From: Hyphomicrobiales bacterium
Lineage (GTDB): Bacteria; Pseudomonadota; Alphaproteobacteria; Rhizobiales; Rhizobiaceae
Assembly: GCA_002709005.1 (NCBI GenBank)
Contig: PAPH01000061.1
Span: 1 to 64,000, forward strand
DNA length: 64,000 nucleotides
Reading direction: 5' to 3'
A program made the translations under genes and the position numbers. Shown here in pieces: positions 9,839 to 19,649 of this stretch; position 1 is the stretch's first letter; each line of letters opens with the position of its first letter. The notes beneath the pieces were generated by a model that was given only the letters and a program-made list of their open reading frames with translations, was not told the origin of the DNA and made no database searches.

Positions 9839-12484
9839 TCAATCATCCTCTTCCAGCATTTCCTTGACGGCGATCGCAAGCTGCTTGAGCGAGAAAGGTT
9901 TCGGCAGGAAGCCGAATTTCGCGTCCTCCGGCAGGTTCTTGGCGAACGCGTCCTCAGCATAGCCGGATACGAAGATGAACTTCATGTCCGGATAATCCTT
10001 GCGTAGTTCCTTGAGCAGGGTCGGTCCGTCCATCTCCGGCATCACCACGTCGGAGACGATGATGTCGACCTGACCCTCGAGTTCCTGAAGCACATCGAGC
10101 GCCTCGAGCCCGTTCTCGGCCTCGTGGACGACATAACCCTTGGCCTCAAGCATGCGCTTGCCGCCCCGGCGCACCGCCTCCTCGTCCTCGACGAGCAGCA
10201 CGACCGCCGATCCGCCAGTCAGATCCTCTGGCGCGTCCTTGACCTGTTTCGGCGTGGCCGGACCAGCTGCCGGCTGATCGGCACCGCCGGACACCAGCGT
10301 CGGCGGCGCGGTGTCGACCACCGGCACGGCATCCTCGATGTGGCGCGGCAGATAGATGCGGAAGGTGGTGCCCTTGCCGACGACGGACTCGGGATAGATG
10401 TAGCCGCCCGACTGCTTGACGATCCCGTAGACCATGGAAAGCCCGAGACCGGTGCCCTTGCCGACTTCCTTGGTGGTGAAGAAGGGTTCGAACACCTTTT
10501 CGAGGATTTCCGGCGGGATGCCGGTCCCCTCGTCCTCCACCTCGATCAGCACGAAATCGGCCGGCTCCATCCCCTTATGGTCGAGTTCGCGGACTTCGTC
10601 GGCGCCGATATTGCGTGTCCGGATGGTCAGTGTGCCGCCCTCGGGCATGGCGTCGCGCGCATTGACCGCCAAATTGATGAGAACCTGCTCGAACTGTCCG
10701 AGATCGGTCTTCACCGTCCACAGGTCGCGGCCGAATTCCAGCGCCAGCTTGACGTGGGTGCCGGTGAGACGGTCGACGAGCATCCGGAGATCGCCGATCA
10801 CGTCGGTCATCGAGAGAACCGTCGGCCGCATGGTCTGCTTGCGCGAGAAGGCGAGCAACTGGCGCACCAGAACCGCCGCGCGGTTGGCGTTGCGCTTGAT
10901 CTCCATGAGATCGGCGAAGCTCGAATCCGACGGCCTGAGCGACAGGAGAAGATGGTCCGAGGATAGAAGGATAGCCGTCAGCACGTTGTTGAAATCGTGT
11001 GCGATACCACCGGCGAGCGTTCCCACGGCGTTGAGCTTCTGGGTCTGCGCCATCTGCGCCTCGAGCGCTTTCTGCTCGGTGGTCTCCACCGCGTAGATGA
11101 TCGCTGTTTCTTCCGGCGAATCCTCGGCGTGCTCGATCACCGCGTTGACGTAGTAGCGGAAATGGCGGTCGTCGCTTTGCGGATCGCGGCCGTCGATCGG
11201 CGCGATCTTGCCCTGCTTGTCGGCGGCTTCCGACAACGCGTTGCGGAAGGCCTGGCGGTCGCTGTCGCGCAGCACCTTCTCGAACAGGGCGCCGCGGTCG
11301 ATCTCGTCGCGGCTGACGACGCCCGCGAACATCTGCAGGAACGGTCCGTTGGTGCGCAAGATGCGCCCCTTGCCGTCGACCGAGGCGATCGCCATCGGCG
11401 TGTTGTTGAAAAAGCGCGTGAAGCGCATTTCGGCATTCGCGGCGTCGAGCGCACTCGTGCCCTGCTCGCGCGAGATCACGATGGTGCGGCTTTCGCCGGG
11501 CGCTCCGTCGCGCGTCGCCGACACCCGGTGAATGATCCTGACCGGCAGGCTCTGGCCGTTGGACTTGAGAAGATCGAGATCGAGCTGCGCGGTGCGATTG
11601 AGCCCCGGTTCGGCCTGCACCGATTCGATCAGCGCCATGCCGGACCCCGCGACGAGATCGCGCAACAAAAGCGTTCCGGGATTGAAGGCGGTGAGATCGA
11701 GCCCCAGCCAGTCCGCCAGCGTGGCGTTGAGATAGGCGATCGCGCCGGCGCGGTCGGCGGAGAAGAAGCCGACGGGTGCGTGATCGAGATAGTCGATGGC
11801 GTGCTGGAGTTCCTTGAACACCAGCTCCTGCTCGGTGCGTTCGCCGGTGATGTCGGTTATCTGCCAGCCGAGAAGCGGCGACTTGCCTTCGGGATTGGGA
11901 ATCGGCCGCCCCTGCAACCGGTACCAGCGGGGTCCCTCGTCGGCGCTCTCGCCCTTGCGGCCCAGCGCATGGGCCATGCGGAACTCCTCCTGGCCCTTGC
12001 GGCCGCCGCGGATGGCGTTGGCGAGCCGGTAGACGGCTTCGGACGAATCCTTGAACCGCGAAAGAAGCCCCTCAATCGACTGTATCTCGCCGGGCGGCGT
12101 CTGACCGGTGATCTCGCCATAGGCGCGGTTGGCGTAAATCACCCTGTCGCGCGAATCGGTAATCAGGATGCCTTCCATATGCGTGTCGACAAAACCCCGG
12201 GCGAGCGGATCGCTCTGCGATTTGGGCGCCACCGCGATGAAGCCGATGACCAGCGAGACGAGGAAGAAGATGCCGATGATCGCCAGGCCGCCGAGAATGC
12301 CGAGCATGAGCTCGTTGTCGATCCGGTCCTGAAACAGGATGAAGAAAGCCGACGCGCCAATCATGATGGCGGCAAGCAGGATCAGGCGCATGACCGAACG
12401 TGGCCTGGCGCCGCGGTCAACCAGCGGCGTCGTCGCGCCGTCGCCGGACGTCGTTTCGGTCATGTAGTCTTTCGTCCTGTCCAT
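9839..12484 (-). CDS. cckA: Cell-cycle hybrid histidine kinase CckA
   Basis: Membrane hybrid kinase at the top of the CckA-ChpT-CtrA phosphorelay controlling the cell cycle in alphaproteobacteria. About 881 residues: two transmembrane helices near residues 32-52 and 59-85, then PAS-like sensor regions ([40 protein letters not shown]; a third near residue 340). The HisKA helix follows with the phospho-acceptor in [15 protein letters not shown], then the ATPase domain (N box [28 protein letters not shown]) and a C-terminal receiver ([13 protein letters not shown], phospho-Asp in [13 protein letters not shown]). Two starts are possible, 12484 and 12463; neither has an ideal ribosome-binding site. 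Divergent from the FliO-like gene. Confidence 0.93.
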   Translation of the reverse strand: MDRTKDYMTETTSGDGATTPLVDRGARPRSVMRLILLAAIMIGASAFFILFQDRIDNELMLGILGGLAIIGIFFLVSLVIGFIAVAPKSQSDPLARGFVDTHMEGILITDSRDRVIYANRAYGEITGQTPPGEIQSIEGLLSRFKDSSEAVYRLANAIRGGRKGQEEFRMAHALGRKGESADEGPRWYRLQGRPIPNPEGKSPLLGWQITDITGERTEQELVFKELQHAIDYLDHAPVGFFSADRAGAIAYLNATLADWLGLDLTAFNPGTLLLRDLVAGSGMALIESVQAEPGLNRTAQLDLDLLKSNGQSLPVRIIHRVSATRDGAPGESRTIVISREQGTSALDAANAEMRFTRFFNNTPMAIASVDGKGRILRTNGPFLQMFAGVVSRDEIDRGALFEKVLRDSDRQAFRNALSEAADKQGKIAPIDGRDPQSDDRHFRYYVNAVIEHAEDSPEETAIIYAVETTEQKALEAQMAQTQKLNAVGTLAGGIAHDFNNVLTAILLSSDHLLLSLRPSDSSFADLMEIKRNANRAAVLVRQLLAFSRKQTMRPTVLSMTDVIGDLRMLVDRLTGTHVKLALEFGRDLWTVKTDLGQFEQVLINLAVNARDAMPEGGTLTIRTRNIGADEVRELDHKGMEPADFVLIEVEDEGTGIPPEILEKVFEPFFTTKEVGKGTGLGLSMVYGIVKQSGGYIYPESVVGKGTTFRIYLPRHIEDAVPVVDTAPPTLVSGGADQPAAGPATPKQVKDAPEDLTGGSAVVLLVEDEEAVRRGGKRMLEAKGYVVHEAENGLEALDVLQELEGQVDIIVSDVVMPEMDGPTLLKELRKDYPDMKFIFVSGYAEDAFAKNLPEDAKFGFLPKPFSLKQLAIAVKEMLEEDD

Positions 12485-12754
12485 TGGCTGTTCGGGGGTG
12501 CACCTTATGCGGTTCGCGGGTGATAGGGCAATCGCCGCAGCCCCGGCAAGATGTGGACAGGCACGGTCGCGCGCGGTTTCGTGCCTCAATCCTGCCTTTC
12601 GAAAGGTTTATTGACGCGTCTCCGCGTTGAAAAGGGAGTTCAGCGGCTTGTTTCGCCGGTGCATTGCCCTTCATATGCATTTGTAGAGGCCCGGATTAGG
12701 GGCCTGAATCATAAGACACCACGGGCCGCCGAGGGGCATTCAGGAGGATTCACG

Positions 12755-13936
12755 GTGTTGGAAGATATGGGTTCGGGCCAGACGGCCCAGTTTCTCGTCG
12801 CTGTCGCGGCCGTCGCGCTGGGACTTGTCGCCCTGTTCATCGTGATGAGGTTCATCAGGGGACGATCGAACTCCACCTTCATCCGCGGGGGCAAGAATCG
12901 CCAGCCGCGTCTGGCCGTTCTCGACGCCGCGCCGGTCGATACCCGCCGCCGGCTGGTTCTGGTTCGCCGCGATTCGGTCGAGCACCTCATTCTCATCGGT
13001 GGGCCGACAGACGTTGTCATCGAGAGCGGGATTGCGGTCGAGGCGTCCGCAGCCATGACTGATCGCTCTCCGGCGGACAACCGGACGGAAGACATCAGAC
13101 CCGCCGCCGCGGAACCTGCCGCCGAGACACCGGCTCCAGCCCGGCAGATCCGTAGCGCGCCAACCGAAAGCCGTGCCGAACCCGCACGGCAGCCCCAGAC
13201 AATTCCCATGCGCGACCCTTCCCCCGCGCCTGCACCGAAATCGACACCGCAGGAAGCCGTAACCGCGGCACCGGCCCGCGAAGCCGCTCCCGCGCACCGC
13301 CAGCCCGCCTCGGTGGTTGCAGCCTTTCCCGCAAGGAACGACAAGGATGAAGCCGACCAGGCGCTCGACGTGCTCGACGCGGCGCGTGACCGCGTTCTGG
13401 CGCCCTCGCCCGAGCGGGAACCTGCCGAACCCGACGCCGTTGACGTGAATGCCGCCAACGGCCCGCAGGCGGCCTATTACGAATTCGAGATGCCCGCTCC
13501 GGACCAGAAAGGTCCCTCGTCGGTCCGCATCGCGCCGCATCCGGCGCCGGCGAAGGCTCCGCAGGTCGCGGCGTTTCCGTCGGCGGGTCCGGTCGCAGCA
13601 GCCGCGGCGGCGCGCGCCTCCTCCACTCCGCCCGTCTCGACTGTAGCGCGGTCGGCGCCGGAGCCGGCGAGCACCGGAACGCAGCGGGACGAAGTCTCGG
13701 ATTTCGAATCGATCCTCGAGGCCGAATTGGCCGGCGAGATCGAGATGGACGATCTGGGCCTCGGCGAAGAGATCGCCCTCGAAGACTCCAGGAGCGGACA
13801 GGACGGCGACTTGTCCACCGTCAGCGCCGCCGGCCCGGACCGGTCGAAAGAGACGGCACCCGTGCGGGACCGCAGCCGGGATTCGCTGGAAGAGGAAATG
13901 AACAAGCTTCTGGGCGATCTGTCCCGCCGCAACTGA
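12755..13936 (+). CDS. FliO-like flagellar biosynthesis protein with long Pro/Ala-rich tail
   Basis: 393-residue single-pass membrane protein. A GTG start at 12755 is fixed by a perfect AGGAGG seven bases upstream. One helix (AQFLVAVAAVALGLVALFIV) spans residues 11-32. It is followed by a compact domain (RLAVLDAAPVDTRRRLVLVRRD, HLILIGGPTDVVIESGI) typical of FliO, the small factor that assists the FliP/Q/R export gate. The remaining roughly 260 residues are a low-complexity Pro/Ala/Glu tail ending in an acidic helix. No other flagellar genes are present, so the call rests on the membrane-proximal domain and on my recollection that rhizobia carry such a gene beside cckA. Confidence 0.62.
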   Translation: MLEDMGSGQTAQFLVAVAAVALGLVALFIVMRFIRGRSNSTFIRGGKNRQPRLAVLDAAPVDTRRRLVLVRRDSVEHLILIGGPTDVVIESGIAVEASAAMTDRSPADNRTEDIRPAAAEPAAETPAPARQIRSAPTESRAEPARQPQTIPMRDPSPAPAPKSTPQEAVTAAPAREAAPAHRQPASVVAAFPARNDKDEADQALDVLDAARDRVLAPSPEREPAEPDAVDVNAANGPQAAYYEFEMPAPDQKGPSSVRIAPHPAPAKAPQVAAFPSAGPVAAAAAARASSTPPVSTVARSAPEPASTGTQRDEVSDFESILEAELAGEIEMDDLGLGEEIALEDSRSGQDGDLSTVSAAGPDRSKETAPVRDRSRDSLEEEMNKLLGDLSRRN

Positions 13937-14189
13937 ACGTCGCCACGGCTACCGCAAACGACTTGCAAGCGCCGGCTTTCATGACCGGCCCCCATGCGGG
14001 CACCATTGGTCGAAGTCGGAACCGCCATTCGGCCCGCTTGCTCGGCACGCTTGCAATGTGGAAGGCGGCAAGCCCTGAGCTACGACCCCAGAGCAATGGT
14101 CAACGGACTCCGCATTCGTGGAAAGCCCATCCCCGTCACGCTCCGGGAGCTTGCCCTGGTGTCGGGCCCCGGTGCTGGCGCAAGACGCC

Positions 14190-14223
14190 GCCACAAAAAC
14201 AACAGCCGGCGAATACGCCGGCT
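14190..14223 (-). terminator. Terminator of dksA
   Basis: A 7-bp GCCGGCG/CGCCGGC stem with an AATA loop, followed on the - strand by the U-rich run TTGTTTTTGTGG. It begins six bases after the dksA stop. The 293-base gap between the FliO-like gene and dksA holds nothing else that I recognise. Confidence 0.75.
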
Positions 14224-14229
14224 TCCTAC

Positions 14230-14649
14230 TTACTCGTCGCGGTAGACCTTTTCCCGCCGCTCGTGGCGCTCCTGCGCCTCGATCGACAGGGTGGCGATCG
14301 GCCGGGCGTCGAGACGCTTGAGGCTGATCGGCTCGCCTGTCTCCTCGCAGTAGCCGTAGGTCCCCTCGTCGATCCGGGACAGCGCGGCGTCGATCTTCGA
14401 GATCAGCTTGCGCTGCCGGTCCCGAGCACGAAGCTCGATGGCCCGGTCGGTTTCGGAGGAGGCCCTGTCGGCAACATCGGGATGATTGGCGCTCTCTTCG
14501 GCTAGATGACCGAGCGTCTCCCGAGCTTCCTTGAGGATGTCGTTTTTCCACGCGATCAGTTTCGCGCGGAAATAGGCCCGCTGCTTCGAGTTCATGAACT
14601 CCTCGTCATCCGAGGGCACATAAGAGGAAAAATCGATTTCATCACGCAT
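14230..14649 (-). CDS. dksA: DksA/TraR-family transcription factor, cysteine-poor type
   Basis: 139-residue RNA polymerase secondary-channel factor that, with ppGpp, tunes rRNA and stress promoters. The coiled-coil carries the region around EEFMNSKQRAYFRAKLIAWK and the basic/acidic helix RDRQRKLISKIDAAL, then the globular end (GTYGYCEETGEPISLKRL DARP, then EAQERHERREKVYRDE). The zinc site of classical DksA needs four cysteines; here only one is visible (GYCEETG), so this should be a zinc-independent form. Start is set at MRDEIDFSSYVPSD; upstream codons are not family-like. It has its own terminator and faces sixA divergently. Confidence 0.93.
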   Translation of the reverse strand: MRDEIDFSSYVPSDDEEFMNSKQRAYFRAKLIAWKNDILKEARETLGHLAEESANHPDVADRASSETDRAIELRARDRQRKLISKIDAALSRIDEGTYGYCEETGEPISLKRLDARPIATLSIEAQERHERREKVYRDE

Positions 14650-14918
14650 AGCGATTCCCCCAATACGGACAATGCGGTGGGTGTATAGCCACACCAGTCA
14701 CGCTAAACAAGCCAAAAAGAGGCATGTCACAAATATTTAACCCATTTTTTCTGACCAGCTAATACATTGAAGAAACATGGTTATCTCCAGAAAAGAAAAG
14801 AACCGCTTCCATAAGCAGCTTGCACAAGGCGCAGTCACCACTTGCTCTCATCTTGGGCATTTTCGCGCAGCTGCGAATTCCATGTTGCCCTTCCGCTGGC
14901 TGTGCTTACAGTCCTGAA

Positions 14919-15452
14919 ATGCCCGATACCGTTTCCCGCCCCTTCCATATCTACCTCGTCCGTCACGCAAACGCCGCCTGGCCGGAGCCGGGCTGTCGCG
15001 ATTTTGACAGACGGCTTGATTCGCGCGGCCGCGAGGAAGCCACGCGGCTGGCGGAGATGATGGCGGATGCGGGTTATCATCCCGGGCATGTCTTTTGCTC
15101 TCCGGCCGCCCGATGCCGCGAGACGCTGGAGATACTCAAAAGCACACTGGCCGCCGATCCGGTGATCGAATTCCATCAGCCGCTCTATTCGGAACTCTAC
15201 GATGCCTATCTCGACGTGATCGCGCGACACGCGGAAAGCGTGGGCGGTCCCCTGATGATCGTCGGCCACAATCCGATGATGGAGGAAACCGCGTGTGCCC
15301 TCCTCGACCGCTCCGCCACGCCCTCCTCGCAGGTTTTGCCGCATGGCTTTCCGACAGCCGGGCTTCTGGCGGTCGAGAGTAATTCCTCCGAGAAGCCTGC
15401 GATCGCCGGCCATGGCCGGCTCCTCGCTCTCCTGTCTCCTCTCGAGGGCTGA
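14919..15452 (+). CDS. SixA-like phosphohistidine phosphatase
   Basis: 177-residue histidine-phosphatase-superfamily enzyme. It has the RH signature (YLVRHANAAWPE) at the N-terminus, the second motif VFCSPAARCRETLEIL, and the GGPLMIVGHNPMMEE block carrying the second catalytic His. SixA-type proteins remove phosphate from phosphohistidine in HPt domains; a standalone HPt protein is encoded at 22865-23233, though a link is only a guess. The open frame runs 33 codons further upstream, but MPDTVSRPFHIYL is the natural start. The 269-base leader is AT-rich and probably contains the divergent sixA and dksA promoters. Confidence 0.85.
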   Translation: MPDTVSRPFHIYLVRHANAAWPEPGCRDFDRRLDSRGREEATRLAEMMADAGYHPGHVFCSPAARCRETLEILKSTLAADPVIEFHQPLYSELYDAYLDVIARHAESVGGPLMIVGHNPMMEETACALLDRSATPSSQVLPHGFPTAGLLAVESNSSEKPAIAGHGRLLALLSPLEG

Positions 15453-15551
15453 GGCGCGCCTTTCTCCGGGAAACGCCGCCGCGACATTTCACATTCGACG
15501 AGTGGATGCTTATATCTGGGGCCAGCGAGGACACCGGGAGACTTCGACAGC

Positions 15552-17018
15552 GTGGCGCCATCCTTTTCGAGCCTGACAGACGAAGCGCTGATTGCGCTCG
15601 AAACCATCGGCGAACGCGCCGGCAGTCTCTTCAACCCGTCGCTTCGGCTGGGGGTGACCGGCCTGTCGCGCGCCGGCAAGACGATCTTCATCACCTCGCT
15701 CGTCCACAACCTGATGCATGGCGGACGGCTGCCGATGTTCAAGGCGGCCTGGTCCGGTCGTATATCCAAGGCCCACCTGCAGCCGCAGCCCGACGACGGC
15801 GTGCCGCGCTTCCAGTACGAGGATCATATCGCCCGGCTGGTCCAGGACCGGCTCTGGCCGGATTCGACCCGGGCGATATCGGAACTGCGCCTCGTCATCG
15901 AATATGAATCGGCGAGCGGCTGGGGCCGCTATTTCTCCGCCGGAAAACTCAATCTGGATATCGTCGACTATCCGGGCGAATGGCTTCTCGATCTGCCGCT
16001 TCTCACGCAGGACTATCGGACCTTCTCGAGGAATGCGGTCGAACTCGCTCGCTCTCCGGCCCGCTCGGATCTCGCCGAGAAATGGCTCTCGCGCGCCAGC
16101 GACATCTCCGCCCATGACGAGGCGAGCGAGGAGACCGCGCGCGAACTCGCCGCCCTCTTCACCGACTATCTAGCCGCCTGCAAGGCCGATAGCCGTGCGC
16201 TTTCCACGCTTCCCCCCGGTCGTTTCCTGATGCCGGGCGACCTCGAAGGGTCGCCGGCGCTCACTTTCGCGCCACTTCCGGACCTGCCGGACACCCGGGC
16301 ACCGCAGGGCAGCCTGCATGCGATGATGGAACGCCGCTTCGAGAGCTACAAGAACGTTGTCGTCAAACCCTTCTTCCGCGAGCACGTGGCCCGCCTCGAC
16401 CGGCAGATCGTGCTTATCGATGCGATGCAGGCGATGAATGCGGGCCGCGAGGCGGTGATCGACCTTGAACGCGCGCTCGCCGAAGTACTGGAGTGCTTCC
16501 GGCCCGGCCGCAACAATCTCGTCTCGCGCCTGTTCACCCACCGCATCGACAAGGTGCTGGTGGCAGCCACCAAGGCCGATCATCTGCATCACGAAACCCA
16601 CGACAGGCTGGAGGCGCTCGCCAGCCGACTGGTCGAACGCGCTGCCGAACGGATCGGCGCCTCGGGCGCGGAATTCGAGGTCATCGCCATGGCCGCCGTC
16701 CGCGCCACCCGCGAGGCCAACGACACGGGCGACGCCCTGCCGCTGATCGTCGGCACCCCGCTCAAAGGCGAGGAAATCGACGGCCACACATTCGACGGCG
16801 AAACCAAAACCGCCATTTTTCCCGGGGACTTGCCGAGAAATCCGGACTCATTTTTCGAGCAACTTGAATCAGGCTCTCAACAGTCCATTCCGCCGATCAA
16901 CATCGTCCGCTTCCGCCCGCCGCGGATCGAGAAGGACGAGCGCGGGGTCAAACTCTCGCTGCCCCATATCCGCCTCGACCGGGCGCTCGAATACCTGCTT
17001 GGAGACAGGCTCGAATGA
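15552..17018 (+). CDS. YcjX-family (DUF463) P-loop NTPase
   Basis: 488-residue predicted GTPase-like stress protein. Walker A is GLSRAGKTIF near residue 35. Further family blocks are DIVDYPGEWLLDLPLL, a switch-like motif typical of YcjX, and LVAATKADHLHHETHDRL, which resembles the base-recognition NKxD/TKAD motif. It starts with GTG, having a GGGAG about 11 bases upstream. The stop overlaps the start of the next gene by four bases, so the two are translationally coupled. In enterobacteria ycjX-ycjF sit with the phage-shock genes; no pspA-like gene is visible here. The molecular role is unknown. Confidence 0.9.
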   Translation: MAPSFSSLTDEALIALETIGERAGSLFNPSLRLGVTGLSRAGKTIFITSLVHNLMHGGRLPMFKAAWSGRISKAHLQPQPDDGVPRFQYEDHIARLVQDRLWPDSTRAISELRLVIEYESASGWGRYFSAGKLNLDIVDYPGEWLLDLPLLTQDYRTFSRNAVELARSPARSDLAEKWLSRASDISAHDEASEETARELAALFTDYLAACKADSRALSTLPPGRFLMPGDLEGSPALTFAPLPDLPDTRAPQGSLHAMMERRFESYKNVVVKPFFREHVARLDRQIVLIDAMQAMNAGREAVIDLERALAEVLECFRPGRNNLVSRLFTHRIDKVLVAATKADHLHHETHDRLEALASRLVERAAERIGASGAEFEVIAMAAVRATREANDTGDALPLIVGTPLKGEEIDGHTFDGETKTAIFPGDLPRNPDSFFEQLESGSQQSIPPINIVRFRPPRIEKDERGVKLSLPHIRLDRALEYLLGDRLE

Positions 17019-18100
17019 CGGACACTGAAAAGAAATCTCATCGTGCCCCCCGCGCCGTGCCGGTCGAGGAGCCCGACGCGGGCGCAGCGGCCGGACGCGG
17101 CTACGCAGGGGAAGAACCGGTCCGGCGTCCCCGCGTCGTCAGGGGCGCCGTGGCCATGACCGCACCCGAGGAGGATCCTTTTCTCAAGGAAGCGCTCGAG
17201 GTGCCCCCCGCCGAACCGCGCCGGCATCGCGGACTGACCGCCGGAAAGCTACTTTTCGGCAGCCTGTCGATCCTCGCCTCCCTGGCATTCGGCTACTGGC
17301 TCGATTCGCTCATCCGCGCGCTGTTCGACCGTCTGCCCTGGCTCGGCTGGGTGGCTCTCGGGTTCACCGTGCTTGCGGTCCTGTCGCTGATCGCAATCGC
17401 CTGGCGCGAATTGCGCGGCCTTCAGCGGCTCGAGAAAGTCGCCGACTTGCGGGCCGAACTCGAAAAGATCGAACCCGCGCCGACGACCAGGGAAGCAAAG
17501 CACCTCGTCGGCCGAGTCACCCGTTTTCTCGGCAACAGGCCGCAGTCGGCGCGCGGCCGCAAGGCCATCGCCTCGCTTGAAAACGAGATCGTCGACGGAC
17601 CGCAACTCATCGCGTTTGCCGAACGCGAGCTTCTCGCCACCCTCGACCGTGACGCGCGCATGCTGATCATCAACGCCGCCCGGCGCGTCTCACTGGTCAC
17701 CGCTGTAAGTCCCCGCGCGAGCTTGGACATGATCTATGTCGGCTGGGAGGCCGTGCGTCTCGTCCGCTCTATCGCCATCCTCTATGGCGGCCGGCCGGGA
17801 GGTTTCGGCATGGTGCGGCTTTTCCGCGACGTGATCGCCCATCTGGCGGTCACCGGAACGGTCGCGGCCGGTGACAGCATCATCCATCAGGCCGTCGGCC
17901 ATGGCATCGCCGCGCGCATTTCCACGCGGCTGGGCGAAGGCGTGATCAACGGCCTGATGACAGCGCGCATCGGCATCTCGGCGATGGATCTGTGTCGGCC
18001 GATGCCCTTCACCGAGCTGAAACGGCCGCGCGTCAGCGAGTTCTTCACCGACCTCACCAGCCTGATGGCAAAAAAATCCGACGACGAAACAAGATCATAG
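17015..18100 (+). CDS. YcjF-family (TIGR01620/DUF697) inner-membrane protein
   Basis: 361-residue membrane protein overlapping the upstream ycjX-like gene by ATGA. The N-terminal 75 residues are polar. Two closely spaced hydrophobic helices follow (LLFGSLSILASLAFGYWLDSL; WLGWVALGFTVLAVLSLIAIA, about residues 85-130). Next comes a charged helical region (LEKVADLRAELEKIE), and the C-terminal DUF697 domain shows IYVGWEAVRLVRSIAILYGG and INGLMTARIGISAMDLCRPMPF. The tight pairing with the YcjX-like NTPase suggests that the two work as a unit at the inner membrane. Function is not established. Confidence 0.88.
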   Translation: MTDTEKKSHRAPRAVPVEEPDAGAAAGRGYAGEEPVRRPRVVRGAVAMTAPEEDPFLKEALEVPPAEPRRHRGLTAGKLLFGSLSILASLAFGYWLDSLIRALFDRLPWLGWVALGFTVLAVLSLIAIAWRELRGLQRLEKVADLRAELEKIEPAPTTREAKHLVGRVTRFLGNRPQSARGRKAIASLENEIVDGPQLIAFAERELLATLDRDARMLIINAARRVSLVTAVSPRASLDMIYVGWEAVRLVRSIAILYGGRPGGFGMVRLFRDVIAHLAVTGTVAAGDSIIHQAVGHGIAARISTRLGEGVINGLMTARIGISAMDLCRPMPFTELKRPRVSEFFTDLTSLMAKKSDDETRS

Positions 18101-18129
18101 ACGGACGTAACGGCGACGGGCGAAATTCC

Positions 18130-18148
18130 GTAACCAGCCATTAACCAT
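18130..18148 (+). promoter_or_regulatory. CtrA-like binding site
   Basis: GTAA-N7-TTAACCAT, one base short of the CtrA consensus TTAA-N7-TTAA and containing the extended TTAACCAT half-site. It ends about 47 bases before the start of the small exported protein. The window encodes CckA, the kinase that feeds CtrA. Prediction only. Confidence 0.35.
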
Positions 18149-18194
18149 CAGCACATCATGATCGGCACCAGTTTCCAGTCAATCAGGTGTGCTC

Positions 18195-18731
18195 ATGTCT
18201 GCCCGTTTCTCGTTCGTGCCACTTGCCGCTCTCGCGCTTTCCGCGGCGGCCGCCGTCGCGCCAGCCGAAGCCAGCGACCGCCAGTTCTTCGATTCGATCG
18301 CCGGCCAGTGGCAAGGTCCGGGCGAAATCGTCGCCGGCAAGTACAAGGGCACCAAGTTCTCCTGCAATCTCGCCGGCGATTCGCTGGCCAGCAAGAGCGA
18401 GGGCATCACGCTCGACGGCAATTGCCGCGTCGGCGTCTTCTCGCAGAAAATGTCGGCGACCATCACCCGCAAGGGCAAGACCTATACCGGCAAGTTCCTC
18501 GATGGCGCCGCCGGTGAAGGCCTCGACGTCGTCTCGGGCCGCGTGGGTGCGGACAATGTCGTCGTGGGCATCAACCGCAAGGCGCTCGACGGCGCCATGA
18601 TCGCCCGGCTGACGAGCCCGGAAACGATGAACATCACGATTTCGGTGAAGGTCGGCGAGACGATGGTTCCGGTGATCGGAATGACGCTCAAGCGCGATCT
18701 TGACCAGATCGCAACCGGCTCGGTCCGTTAG
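18195..18731 (+). CDS. Exported protein of unknown function
   Basis: 178-residue protein with a clean Sec signal peptide (SFVPLAALALSAAAAVAPAEA), so it should be periplasmic. The mature part begins SDRQFFDSIAGQWQGPGEIVAGKYKGTKF-like in character: a single small beta-rich domain with two Cys (near residues 57 and 75) that could form a disulfide. I do not recognise a characterised family; similar short exported proteins occur in rhizobia. The ATG at 18195 has CAGG seven bases upstream; a GTG six bases earlier is an alternative. A CtrA-like site lies just upstream. Confidence 0.75.
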   Translation: MSARFSFVPLAALALSAAAAVAPAEASDRQFFDSIAGQWQGPGEIVAGKYKGTKFSCNLAGDSLASKSEGITLDGNCRVGVFSQKMSATITRKGKTYTGKFLDGAAGEGLDVVSGRVGADNVVVGINRKALDGAMIARLTSPETMNITISVKVGETMVPVIGMTLKRDLDQIATGSVR

Positions 18732-18739
18732 GCTCGCCG

Positions 18740-19306
18740 TCAGCCGCCAGCCCTCGCACCGGCAAGCACGGTCCGCCACCAGCTACCGTCCGCGCTCAAC
18801 TGCTCAATTCCGGCGTCCTGCGCCTGGCTGGCCCAGCTTTCGACGCTCTGCAGCCCGATGATGGCGTCGGGTGCGATATCGGCGAGCGGGACCATGACGA
18901 AGGCGCGCTCCGTCATCCGCGGATGCGGCACCGTCAACGTCGCTTCGTCGGAATGAAAATCGCCGTGAAGCAATACATCGAGATCGATGGTGCGCGGCCC
19001 CCAGCGGTCCTCGCGCACCCGGCCGAGAGCCGCTTCGACGTCCAGACAGACTTCGAGCAGCCCGTCAGGCGACAGCGTTGTACCGAGCAGCGCGCAGGCG
19101 TTGAAGAACCAGGCCTGATCCGTCTTTCCCCAGGGCGGCGTACGATAGAGCGCCGACACCGCCAGCACCTCGATATCGTCCCGCGCATCGAGAAGCGCCA
19201 GAGCCTTCGCCATGGTGACGGTCGGCTCGCCGATATTTCCGCCGAGCCCGATCGCGGCGATCGTCCGTCCGCCCCTAGTCACGACTGATGACCGTGACCT
19301 CGACAT
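18740..19306 (-). CDS. folK: 2-amino-4-hydroxy-6-hydroxymethyldihydropteridine pyrophosphokinase
   Basis: Transfers pyrophosphate from ATP to hydroxymethyl-dihydropterin, just before the FolP step of folate synthesis. Diagnostic blocks are IGLGGNIGEP near the start, VSALYRTPPWGKTDQAWFFN, DRWGPRTIDLDVLLHGD with the metal-binding Asp pair, and VPHPRMTERAFVMVPLADIAP. It is the last gene of folP-folB-folK and overlaps the end of folB. Start is uncertain: ATGs at 19333 and 19306 and a GTG at 19282 are all in frame; the GTG gives the family's usual short N-terminus. Confidence 0.95.
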   Translation of the reverse strand: MSRSRSSVVTRGGRTIAAIGLGGNIGEPTVTMAKALALLDARDDIEVLAVSALYRTPPWGKTDQAWFFNACALLGTTLSPDGLLEVCLDVEAALGRVREDRWGPRTIDLDVLLHGDFHSDEATLTVPHPRMTERAFVMVPLADIAPDAIIGLQSVESWASQAQDAGIEQLSADGSWWRTVLAGARAGG

Positions 19307-19649
19307 GATCGAGAATTCCCGGAACCGGGGCATTAGGTTTGCGTACGGTGATTTCCGCCTGCTCGATCTGCGGAAAATCGGCGATCAATTGCCGGCCGAT
19401 ATCCCGCGCCAGCGCCTCGATGAGGAAACGGCGCCTGCCGGTGACGATCGATTCGATCCGGGCGAAGGCACGACCGTAATCCACCGTCGTCTCCATCTCG
19501 TCGGCGTCGAGCGGACCGGAGGCGCGCACAGTGAGAACCGCGTCGACGAAGAAGCGCTGCCCGAGCTGTTCTTCGGCGTCGAAAAGGCCGTGGCGGGCAA
19601 AGAAGGCGCAATTGACCATCCTGATCGTATAGAGTTCACCCATGGTCAT
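19275..19649 (-). CDS. folB: Dihydroneopterin aldolase
   Basis: Converts 7,8-dihydroneopterin to hydroxymethyl-dihydropterin plus glycolaldehyde. The 124-residue protein shows the family opening (IRMVNCAFFARHGLFDAEEQLGQ), TTVDYGRAFARIESIV, and the C-terminal VTVRKPNAPVPG-like block (here ITVRKPNAPVPGILD). Its ATG overlaps the folP stop by four bases (ATGA), and its 3' end overlaps folK, so the three genes form one translationally coupled operon. Confidence 0.95.
   Translation of the reverse strand: MTMGELYTIRMVNCAFFARHGLFDAEEQLGQRFFVDAVLTVRASGPLDADEMETTVDYGRAFARIESIVTGRRRFLIEALARDIGRQLIADFPQIEQAEITVRKPNAPVPGILDHVEVTVISRD

Noticed and set aside
10997-12523. 508-codon open frame antisense to cckA
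   Set aside because: Shadow; Arg/Gly/Asp-rich product without domains.
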